Of a stretch of 64,000 bases of DNA, positions 53,030-60,375 are shown piece after piece. Position 1 is the first letter of the stretch, and the number at the start of each line of letters is the position of its first letter. This stretch comes from Streptomyces sp. NBC_00663 (GTDB lineage: Bacteria > Actinomycetota > Actinomycetes > Streptomycetales > Streptomycetaceae): the NCBI RefSeq assembly GCF_036226885.1, contig NZ_CP109027.1, positions 2,480,001 through 2,544,000 of the forward strand, in the 5' to 3' direction. A program made the translations under genes and the position numbers. Under the pieces are notes generated by a model, which was not told where the DNA came from, searched no databases, and was given only the letters and a program-made list of their open reading frames with translations.

Positions 53030-53686
53030 TCAGACGCCCGTGCCCAGCACCGCGTTGATCTGCTGCGGGTCGCCGCAGACGATCAGCAGAGCGCCGGCCC
53101 GGCTGTGGGCCAGGGGCAGAACGGTGGCGGCGACCGCGTCGGAACCGCCGTTGACGGCGACCACGACGACCGGGCGCGCGGCGGCACGGCCCGCGGCGTC
53201 GGCATGCAGGTAGAAGACGTCGTCACCCGCGTCGTGCTGAGCCCAGTAGGAGGCTTCGCCGAAGGACAGCTCGTGGGCGGCCCACGGATGCGGCTCGCCG
53301 GTGGTGACCACCAGCACGTCACCGGGGGCACGGCCCGACTCCAGGAGCAGATCAACAGCTTCCTCGGCGGCGTCGAGCGCGCCGTCGGCGGAGGCCGGGA
53401 TCAGCTGGAGCTGCGGGGTCGCCGGAACCGGGGCGGCGGCGTGGGGCGCCGGGCCCGAAGGTCCCGGCTTGGCGGCCACGTCGTGCGGTGCGCGCTGCAC
53501 CGGAGGCGTGGGCCGGAGGGGGCCGGGACGGCCGGGACGCGGGTGCGCCGCGGGCCTGGGGCCGGGTACGGGACGGGGGGTCGGCGCGGTGCGGCCAGTG
53601 GCCGAAGTGGCGCGGGGACCCTGGGCACTCTCGTGAATCTGAGGCTCCTCGGGAAGGAGAGGCATGAGCTGACTTTTATCAAACAT
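53030..53686 (-). CDS. Hypothetical protein with a helicase C-terminal-lobe-like domain
   Basis: 218-aa protein. The N-terminal half (1-95) is proline/alanine-rich and disordered. The C-terminal 120 residues resemble the UvrD_C_2 lobe of superfamily 1 helicases: a VLVVTTGEPHPW block, QHDAGDDVFYLHAD, PVVVVAVNG, and PLAHSRAGALLIVCGDP in place of motif VI (LSRARxxLxxxGD). There is no P-loop or DEAD/DExx box, so it cannot be a helicase motor. I chose the ATG at 53686, in an AT-rich start region. It lies near RNase HII and RecQ genes. Confidence 0.72.
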   Translation of the reverse strand: MFDKSQLMPLLPEEPQIHESAQGPRATSATGRTAPTPRPVPGPRPAAHPRPGRPGPLRPTPPVQRAPHDVAAKPGPSGPAPHAAAPVPATPQLQLIPASADGALDAAEEAVDLLLESGRAPGDVLVVTTGEPHPWAAHELSFGEASYWAQHDAGDDVFYLHADAAGRAAARPVVVVAVNGGSDAVAATVLPLAHSRAGALLIVCGDPQQINAVLGTGV

Positions 53687-53733
53687 TGGTGCGGCTCGCG
53701 TAGGCGGGTGGCACATAAGTGCGAGCGGAACAG

Positions 53734-54435
53734 TCAGAAGTCGAAGCCGAGCTGGCCCTCGATCTCCGGAACGCGTCCGTCCGCCCAGCTGCGGACCTTC
53801 TTGAGGTGCCGCCACTGGGGCAGCGCATCAAGATACGCCCACGACAGCCGGTGGTGCGGGGTGGGTCCCCGCTCCTCCAGCGCGGCCTTGTGCACGGGTG
53901 ACGGATACCCGGCATTGGCCGCGAAACCGAAGTCTGCATGGTCGATACCCAGTTCGGCCATCATTTTGTCGCGGTGGACCTTGGCGATCACCGAGGCAGC
54001 CGCGACCGCCACGCACGACTGGTCGCCCTTGATCACCGTACGGACCCTCCACGGCACCCCGAGATAGTCGTGCTTGCCGTCGAGGATCACCGCCTCGGGA
54101 CGCACCGGCAGGGCCTCTAGGGCGCGGACCGCCGCCAGCCGCAGGGCAGCGGTCATGCCCAGTTCGTCGATCTCCTCCGGGGAGGCGTGCCCCAGGGCGT
54201 ACGACGTCACCCACTTCCGGAGCTCCACGTCCAGCACGGCGCGTCGTTTGACGGTGAGCAGCTTGGAGTCGGTGAGGCCTTCGGGGGGTCGGCGCAGTCC
54301 GGTGACCGCCGCGCAGACGGTGACGGGGCCGGCCCACGCACCGCGCCCCACCTCGTCGACACCGGCAATGACCTTCGCTCCGGTCGTGGCGCGGAGGGAG
54401 CGCTCGACGGTGTGTGTGGGTGGTTCGTACGGCAT
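53734..54435 (-). CDS. rnhB: Ribonuclease HII
   Basis: 233-aa RNase HII, which nicks DNA at embedded ribonucleotides and removes RNA primers. The first two catalytic acids are in [14 protein letters not shown], the third in [11 protein letters not shown] and the fourth in the C-terminal [23 protein letters not shown] region. Length is typical. I chose the ATG at 54435; the frame is open to 54591. Confidence 0.95.
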   Translation of the reverse strand: MPYEPPTHTVERSLRATTGAKVIAGVDEVGRGAWAGPVTVCAAVTGLRRPPEGLTDSKLLTVKRRAVLDVELRKWVTSYALGHASPEEIDELGMTAALRLAAVRALEALPVRPEAVILDGKHDYLGVPWRVRTVIKGDQSCVAVAAASVIAKVHRDKMMAELGIDHADFGFAANAGYPSPVHKAALEERGPTPHHRLSWAYLDALPQWRHLKKVRSWADGRVPEIEGQLGFDF

Positions 54436-54518
54436 GGCGTCCTTAGCGTACGCCGCCTGGATCACCCGGCGACACCCCGGCTTCCCGAGTGGTGTCACGG
54501 CCGGGTCGAAACCCCTCC

Positions 54519-55142
54519 TCAGTCGCCGCTCGGCCGCAGCAGGGGGACCATGAACTGGTCGATCATCTCCTGTAGCTCCTGATCGCTCCATTCGCTTCCG
54601 CTCATCTTGGAGCGGTACATCATCATGGCCGGCATGGCATCGAAGACATAACTGTTCGCGGCATCGCCACGGACCTCTCCCCGCTCGATTCCACGGGTGA
54701 TGACCTCGCCGAGCAGCCTGAGCGTCGGCTCCACGACCCCTCCGAAGATCACGCCATGGAAGCGCTCCGCCTGCGTGTCATCGCATTCGTGAATCACTGC
54801 GCGAAGGGCGAAGCCCGGGCGTGAGTACATCGCGTCGCGCGCCTGTCGGCAGAGCGCGAGGAGGTCCTCGCGCAGCCCGCCCAGGTCGGGTGCCTCGTCG
54901 ATCAGCGGCAGCCCTGCCTTGAGCGCGTCCGCGACGAGATCCTCCTTGGAGGGCCACCGCCGGTACACCGCCGCCTTGCCGGTCTGCGCGCCCGCGGCGA
55001 CGCCCTCCATCGTGAGGCCCTTCCAGCCGACGGTACTCAGCTGATCCAGTGCGGCGTCGAGGATCGCGCGTTCGAGTACGGCGCCGCGCCGACGGAGGGA
55101 GGACGCCTGAGCGGGGGCGGCCGTCCAGCGCGAGGTAACCAT
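54519..55142 (-). CDS. TetR family repressor of the adjacent MFS gene
   Basis: 207-aa regulator. The N-terminal HTH (about 20-68) reads [45 protein letters not shown]; the remainder is the helical ligand domain. I chose the ATG at 55142 with GGAGAAAC upstream. It is divergent from the efflux gene across a region with two identical-half-site palindromes, the classic drug-inducible arrangement. Confidence 0.93.
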   Translation of the reverse strand: MVTSRWTAAPAQASSLRRRGAVLERAILDAALDQLSTVGWKGLTMEGVAAGAQTGKAAVYRRWPSKEDLVADALKAGLPLIDEAPDLGGLREDLLALCRQARDAMYSRPGFALRAVIHECDDTQAERFHGVIFGGVVEPTLRLLGEVITRGIERGEVRGDAANSYVFDAMPAMMMYRSKMSGSEWSDQELQEMIDQFMVPLLRPSGD

Positions 55143-55238
55143 CTGAGTTTCTCCAGCGAGCAAGGGGAGTGGGGGTTTTGGGGAGAGCGGAAAGACGCGG
55201 GGCGACATCGGGGGAAAACGCCACACGACCACAATCTA

Positions 55239-55258
55239 AGTGAACGCTTGCGTTCACT
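55239..55258. promoter_or_regulatory. TetR operator 1
   Basis: AGTGAACGCTTGCGTTCACT is a perfect 9-2-9 palindrome in the divergent tetR-MFS promoter region. Confidence 0.88.
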
Positions 55259-55286
55259 ATGGAGGACTCACTACCGTGGACGCGCC

Positions 55287-55306
55287 AGTGAACGCGAGCG
55301 TTCACT
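55287..55306. promoter_or_regulatory. TetR operator 2
   Basis: AGTGAACGCGAGCGTTCACT repeats the same half-sites with a different 2-nt centre, 48 bp from operator 1 and 23 nt before the MFS start. Confidence 0.88.
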
Positions 55307-55329
55307 AACGCACTTGTGGGGGACCCATA

Positions 55330-56877
55330 GTGACAACCTCTCAGTTGATCAAGGATCAGAAGCCAGGTGCGGCCCGCCGGGAAGGACGTCCCGGCCTCGC
55401 GCTCACCGTCATCGCAGCCTGCCAACTCATGGTGGTACTCGACGCGACGATTGTGAACATCGCACTCCCGCACATTCAAGACGCTCTGAAGTTCAGCACC
55501 ACCGACCTCACCTGGGTCGTCAGCAGTTACACACTCACCTTCGGCGGACTGCTGCTCCTGGGCGGCCGCGCCGGCGACATCCTCGGCCGGCGGCGGGTGT
55601 TCACCGCCGGCATCCTGCTGTTCACCCTGGCCTCGCTGCTCGGCGGACTCGCCCAGGAACCCTGGCAGTTGCTCGCGGCGCGTGTGCTTCAGGGCGTGGG
55701 AGGCGCGATCGCGTCGCCCACCTCGCTGGCCCTCATCACCACCACCTTCCCCGAAGGCCCGGAACGGAACCGGGCCTTCGGAGTCTTCGCCGCGGTCTCG
55801 GCGGGCGGTGGCGCCATCGGCCTGCTCGCGGGCGGCATGCTCACCGAATGGCTGGACTGGCGGTGGGTGCTCTTCGTCAATGTGCCGATCGGTGTCCTGA
55901 TCGCCGTCCTCACCCCGCTGTACATCAGCGAGTCCGAACGGCACACCGGCCGCTTCGACATCGCGGGGGCGCTGACCTCGACGGCGGGCATGGCCTCCCT
56001 CGTCTACGGCTTCATCCGCGCGGCGGACGAGGGCTGGCGGGACAGCCTGACGATCGGGTCCTTCGCCGCCGCGGTCGTCCTGCTGCTGTCCTTCGCGTTC
56101 ATCGAGACCCGCGCGAAGGAGCCGATCACCCCGCTGAGGATGTTCGCCGACCGCAACCGCTCCGGCACGTACGTGATCATGCTGAGTCTGGCCGCCGCGA
56201 TGTTCGGCATGTTCTTCTACATCGTGCTGTTCGTGCAGAACGTGCTGGACTACACCCCGATCGAGGCGGGCCTCGCCTTCCTGCCCGTGACGGTCGTGAT
56301 CGCCCTCGGCGCGGGGTTGTCGCAGCGGTTCCTGCCGGTGCTCGGCCCCAAGCCGTTCATGCTCGCGGGCTCGGCTCTCGCCGTGCTCGGCCTGTTCTGG
56401 CAGACCCTGCTCAACTCCGACAGTTCGTACGTCGGCGGTATCCTCGGTCCGATGCTGGTCTTCGGCTTCGGCATGGGCCTGAACTTCGTCACGCTGACGA
56501 TCACGGCGGTCTCCGGTGTCGCCCAGCACGAGGCGGGCGCGGCGTCCGGACTGCTGAACGCCACTCAGCAGGTGGGCGGGTCGCTCGGCCTGTCCATCCT
56601 GACCACTGTGTTCGGCTCGGCCAGCAAGGACGAGGCGGAGAAGCAGCTGCCGCAGTTCATGGCCGACGGCACGGCGGAACAGAAGGCGGAGTTCGCCAAG
56701 ACGCATCAGTTGCCCGCGCCGTGGGGGCACGAGGTGCTTGCCCAGGGCATCTCCACCGGATTCGTCGCGGCGGCCTCGATGGCGGTACTCGCCCTGGTCA
56801 CCGCCTGGCTGGTCATCCGGGTCCGCAAGAGCGACCTGGAGGCGCTCGCGGGCACGGCGGGCCCCGGCCTCGGCTGA
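55330..56877 (+). CDS. MFS efflux transporter, DHA2 (EmrB/QacA) type
   Basis: 515-aa membrane protein with about 14 helices. Family features include LDATIVNIALPHI (helix 1), GGRAGDILGRRRVF (motif A in the first cytoplasmic loop) and the antiporter motif GAIGLLAGG (motif C). It exports drugs by proton antiport; the compound is unknown. It starts at a GTG at 55330, controlled by the divergent TetR through two operators. Confidence 0.94.
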   Translation: MTTSQLIKDQKPGAARREGRPGLALTVIAACQLMVVLDATIVNIALPHIQDALKFSTTDLTWVVSSYTLTFGGLLLLGGRAGDILGRRRVFTAGILLFTLASLLGGLAQEPWQLLAARVLQGVGGAIASPTSLALITTTFPEGPERNRAFGVFAAVSAGGGAIGLLAGGMLTEWLDWRWVLFVNVPIGVLIAVLTPLYISESERHTGRFDIAGALTSTAGMASLVYGFIRAADEGWRDSLTIGSFAAAVVLLLSFAFIETRAKEPITPLRMFADRNRSGTYVIMLSLAAAMFGMFFYIVLFVQNVLDYTPIEAGLAFLPVTVVIALGAGLSQRFLPVLGPKPFMLAGSALAVLGLFWQTLLNSDSSYVGGILGPMLVFGFGMGLNFVTLTITAVSGVAQHEAGAASGLLNATQQVGGSLGLSILTTVFGSASKDEAEKQLPQFMADGTAEQKAEFAKTHQLPAPWGHEVLAQGISTGFVAAASMAVLALVTAWLVIRVRKSDLEALAGTAGPGLG

Positions 56878-57244
56878 CCGGAGCAGGCTCGCACAGCGCG
56901 GTGGATGGCCGGACGTGAATCTCGCCCCTGGGACGGAAGGCGAGGACGCCGGTCCGGTCATCCACGCAGCGAGGGCCGACAGGCCCAGCAGAACCCACAT
57001 CCAGTACATGCCACCCCCTCCGTCCCTCGCACGTCATCTGGCCGCGCCGACCGCGGTTCCCCATGGATCACACAGCGGATACCACGACAACGCTTGGATG
57101 ATTACGCAGAGTTCCCATCGGGCACGGAGAGTTTTCGCATGCGGGAGGTGATCACACAGCTGACCACACAGCCCACTGGTGCTAAGGACCGGCAGCTGGC
57201 CCTGGTGCTGGGTGCCGGCAGCCGCGACGGCGCGGGGCGCCGGT
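56878..57244. other. 367-nt convergent gap
   Basis: No supported gene between the ends of the MFS and ADP-ribosylglycohydrolase genes. The patch 57060-57140 is AT-richer than its surroundings. I found no strong hairpin. A minus-strand start at 57009 with a good ribosome site was considered and rejected. Confidence 0.5.
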
Positions 57245-58150
57245 TCAGCCGGCCGCCGTCAGCCACTCCGGCAGCGCCTCGGTCCGTCTCGCCCACTCGG
57301 CAGGAGGCGCTCCCGCCTTTCCAGAGGCGATGACCCCGCCCACGATGGCGCAGGTCGTGTCGACATCGCCGCCCACCTGGGCGGTCGACCAGAACGCCTC
57401 CTCGTAGTCGCCGAGGGACCGGGCGGCCGACCAGATCGCGAACGGCACCGTGTCATGAGCCGTCGTACGCCGTCCGCAGCCCAGCACGGCCGCGACGGTG
57501 CTCGTGTCGCCGTAGTCGAGCATGTCCCTGGCCCGGCGCAGGCCCGCTCCGACGGCGCTCTTCGGGACGAGCGCGATGACACCGTCCAGGAGTTCCTCGG
57601 CGCTGGGCGGGCCGCCGGGAGCCGCGACCAGCGAGGCCGCCGCGGCGACCGCCATGGCCCCGACCACGGCCTCGCGGTGCTGGTGCGTGGGGTAGGCGGA
57701 GATCTCCGCCTGGTGCGTCGCCTGCTCCGGGTCGTCCGCGTACCAGGCACCGAGCGGGGCGATCCGCATCGCTGCGCCGTTGCCCCAGGACCCCTGCCCG
57801 TTGAACAGTCCGGCGGCGAGTTCGCGCCAGTCGCCGCCCTCGCGGACCAGCCGCAGCAGGCGGTTGACCGCGGGACCGTAGCCGCGGTCGAAGTCGTGAT
57901 GGTGGGCGAAGGACTGGGACAGCGCGTCCTGGTCGATGCGGTGGTGGGCGGCCAGGACGGCCACCACGGAGCACGCCATCTCGGTGTCGTCCGTCCACTG
58001 CCAGGGCTCGGACGGCAGCTCGCGGCGCTTGAGCAGCGGGTAGTTCACCGGCACGAAGAACTGCGAACCGAGCGCGTCCCCCACCGCGAGTCCGCGCAGG
58101 CTGGACAGGGCGCGGTCCAGGCGCCCGTCGGGAGAGGAGTCAGCGGTCAT
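57245..58150 (-). CDS. ADP-ribosylglycohydrolase family protein
   Basis: 301-aa all-helical enzyme of the DraG/ARH family, which removes ADP-ribose from proteins or other acceptors. The binuclear magnesium/manganese site is visible as WTDDTEMA (about 52-59) and GGDVDTTCAIVGG (about 258-270). Length is typical. It could connect with the ADP-ribose-responsive NUDIX regulator at 43808, though 13 kb away. Its ATG at 58150 lies 12 nt after the stop of the co-oriented histidine phosphatase gene, so an operon is likely. Confidence 0.9.
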   Translation of the reverse strand: MTADSSPDGRLDRALSSLRGLAVGDALGSQFFVPVNYPLLKRRELPSEPWQWTDDTEMACSVVAVLAAHHRIDQDALSQSFAHHHDFDRGYGPAVNRLLRLVREGGDWRELAAGLFNGQGSWGNGAAMRIAPLGAWYADDPEQATHQAEISAYPTHQHREAVVGAMAVAAAASLVAAPGGPPSAEELLDGVIALVPKSAVGAGLRRARDMLDYGDTSTVAAVLGCGRRTTAHDTVPFAIWSAARSLGDYEEAFWSTAQVGGDVDTTCAIVGGVIASGKAGAPPAEWARRTEALPEWLTAAG

Positions 58151-58162
58151 CGCTCTGCCACT

Positions 58163-58822
58163 CTATCCGGTGATCCCGTACGGTTCCGGATCTCGCCAGC
58201 GGTCGAAGGGCCGGTCAAGGGCGTACCGGCCGTCGTCACCGAGAACGAGCATCCGCATCTCCGCGTTCCCGGGATTCGACAGCGACTCGAATTCCGCGAC
58301 GCTCCAGTGGAACCAGCGCATGCAGAACAGCCGCATGGCGAGCCCATGCGTCACCAGCAGCACGTTGGGTGGGTGGTCGGGCGCCTCGAAACTGCGGAAC
58401 AGGCTCTCCAGGAAGCCGCCGACCCGGTCGTAGACATCGGCACCGGACTCGCCCTGGGCGAAGCGGTAGAAGAAGTGGCCGTACGCGTCCCGGTAGGCCT
58501 TCTGCAGCCGTACGTCGTCGCGGTCCTGCCAGTTCCCCCAGTCCTGCTCGCGCAGCCGGGGCTCCTCGCGCACGCGTACCTGCTCGGGGTCGAGATGGAA
58601 GGCGCGGAAGGTCTCGTGGGTACGGCGGTACGGCGACACGTACACGCTGACGCGCTCGCGGCCGAATACCTCCCGCAGCCGTTTACCCGTCTCCTCCGCC
58701 TGCTGCCAACCCTGCTCGGTCAGCGCCAGCGCGTGGTCCGGCTCGCGCTCGTACACGGTGTCATCAACATTGCCCGTTGACTCGCCGTGCCGGACAAGGA
58801 CGATGCGCCGTGGTCGTGCCAT
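58163..58822 (-). CDS. Histidine phosphatase family protein (phosphoglycerate mutase-like)
   Basis: 219-aa cytoplasmic phosphatase. The catalytic RHGE motif is at 11-14 (His12), the second catalytic His is in VLLVTHGLAMRLF, and the acid is in the EQDWGNWQDRDD region. The substrate is not predictable (small phospho-metabolite or phosphoprotein). It precedes the ADP-ribosylglycohydrolase gene by 12 nt. Confidence 0.9.
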   Translation of the reverse strand: MARPRRIVLVRHGESTGNVDDTVYEREPDHALALTEQGWQQAEETGKRLREVFGRERVSVYVSPYRRTHETFRAFHLDPEQVRVREEPRLREQDWGNWQDRDDVRLQKAYRDAYGHFFYRFAQGESGADVYDRVGGFLESLFRSFEAPDHPPNVLLVTHGLAMRLFCMRWFHWSVAEFESLSNPGNAEMRMLVLGDDGRYALDRPFDRWRDPEPYGITG

Positions 58823-58940
58823 GCCAAAACCCTAGATCGGGTGACGGCCCATCGAGCACCCGTACGGCCTCCATACGGCGTAGGTCACACATTTTCTGCA
58901 CCACAGGCCTCACAAAGCGCACCTGTACCGGGTCCGGATG

Positions 58941-59546
58941 TCAAACCGTCCAGGTCGGCTCGAGCGCCACGATGTCCCCCGTGAGAGCGGCCACGTCCGC
59001 CTCGATCTGGGCCCGCAGGGCAAGTCGCTCGACCCGTTCCGTGCGGTACTTGCCGTGCTCGGCGGCCGACTGCCACATCGACAGGACGAGGAACTCATGA
59101 CCCGGCGCCTCGCCGAACAGACCGCGGATCATCCCGGGCGAGCCGGCCATCGCCGGGTTCCAGACCTTCTCCTGCATCAGCGTGAAGTGCTCGGCGCGGT
59201 CCTCGTGGACCCGGCAGTGCGCGACCCGTACCAGGTCGGCGTCGGTGAAACGCGGCTCGAAACCGGTCTTCACGTCGAAGCGATAGTCGAACAGTCTGAC
59301 CTGCGCGTCCTTGAACGTGCCCGACTGCGCGGACGCCAGACGATCATGGGAACGGGCCATGAAGGAGTCGTAGAACGAACGGCTCTCCCAGAAGGAGAAG
59401 ATGTGCGCCACTCCGGTCCGCCCCCGGCTCCAGCCTCCGCCCTGTCCCCGAAACCCCGGCTCACCGAGTAGCCCCGCCCACTTTCGCTGCCCCCGCTCGA
59501 AGCCGCGGCGGTCCACCACGGTGCAGCGAATCCACTTGACCAGCAC
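58941..59546 (-). CDS. DUF4937 (YdbC-like) family protein
   Basis: 201-aa protein of two ABM-like ferredoxin folds (about 1-95, VLVKWIRCTVVDRRGFERGQRKWAGL; and 110-195, VRVAHCRVHEDRAEHFTLMQEKVWNPAM). Structure-based relatives are dimeric and of unknown function. I chose the GTG at 59546; the frame is open to 59639 but the extension looks non-coding. Confidence 0.82.
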   Translation of the reverse strand: MLVKWIRCTVVDRRGFERGQRKWAGLLGEPGFRGQGGGWSRGRTGVAHIFSFWESRSFYDSFMARSHDRLASAQSGTFKDAQVRLFDYRFDVKTGFEPRFTDADLVRVAHCRVHEDRAEHFTLMQEKVWNPAMAGSPGMIRGLFGEAPGHEFLVLSMWQSAAEHGKYRTERVERLALRAQIEADVAALTGDIVALEPTWTV

Positions 59547-59694
59547 CGCGCCATCGTAAGGCCACGCAGCGTGGCGTCGGTCACGCTCCGGCAGAGATCT
59601 CTTCCCCGGAGGATGCCGCGCGCGTGGCAGGATGGACAACCGGCCCTGACCTCATGGCAGTTCGGGCCGTGGAACACGGGGAAGGGGAAGCCTG

Positions 59695-60228
59695 GTGAAC
59701 GGCCTCAACAAGGGGATCCGCAAGGTCGAAGTCGCGCTGAAGTGGGACCCGAGTCCCGTGAGCGAAGCGCCCACCGATCTCGACATCGTGGCCGCGCCCT
59801 ACCTGGCGAGCGATCCGTACGGCGATCCCAGCTACGTGGTGCACTTCGACAGCCGCTCCCCCGACGGCACCATGTACCTCAACCGGGACAGCAAGGACGG
59901 CAAGGGCTTCGGCTGGGACGAGGTCATGACGCTGGAACTCGACCGGCTCGACAGCCGCTACGCGCGCGTGGTCGTCGGTATCGTCATCCAACAGCGCTCC
60001 GCGGAGCGCACGTTCGTCGGCGTGACCAACCCGGCACTGCGCATACGTGAGGGTTACACGGTCCTGACCGAGGACGACTTCGGCACGGTCCTCGGGTCCA
60101 CGGCGGCGACCGTCGCGGAGTTCGTCCGGGACGGCGCCGGCACCTGGGAGTTCCGTCCCGGCATCCACGGCTTCGAGGACGACCCGGCGGAGTTCACCCG
60201 CGTCATGGGGACGGCACACCAGCCCTGA
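59695..60228 (+). CDS. TerD family protein
   Basis: 177-aa calcium-binding beta-sandwich of the TerD family, linked to tellurite resistance and, in Streptomyces, to stress and development. Characteristic parts are VALKWDPSP, LDIVAAPYL, DEVMTLELDRLDSRYARVVVGIVIQ and acidic residues likely to coordinate calcium. It starts at a GTG behind GGGGAAGCC. It stands alone, without the rest of a ter operon. Confidence 0.9.
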   Translation: MNGLNKGIRKVEVALKWDPSPVSEAPTDLDIVAAPYLASDPYGDPSYVVHFDSRSPDGTMYLNRDSKDGKGFGWDEVMTLELDRLDSRYARVVVGIVIQQRSAERTFVGVTNPALRIREGYTVLTEDDFGTVLGSTAATVAEFVRDGAGTWEFRPGIHGFEDDPAEFTRVMGTAHQP

Positions 60229-60320
60229 CCGGGCGAGCGGCGCTACGGCGAGCCGCTCGTCCGCTGACGTGCGCTCGGTTCCGTCGATCAAGCCTGGCAA
60301 CGCGGCGCGAGGGCAAGCAG

Positions 60321-60354
60321 GAGGCGGTGGAGCCGGAACCGGCCCCACCGCCTC
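60321..60354 (-). terminator. Terminator of nrdJ
   Basis: GAGGCGGTGG at 60321-60330 pairs perfectly with CCACCGCCTC at 60345-60354 (10 bp), 22 nt beyond the nrdJ stop. The loop contains a further short GCCGG stem. Confidence 0.85.
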
Positions 60355-60375
60355 ACAGATCACTCACACGCGCGG

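Noticed and set aside
54778..57009. Minus-strand start at 57009 with good GGAGGGGG site and hydrophobic MYWMWVLLGLSALAAWM N-terminus
   Set aside because: The start looks attractive, but the frame has no stop for 743 codons and runs antisense through the MFS gene into the TetR gene with unnatural composition. A short membrane protein would require an unseen frameshift or stop.
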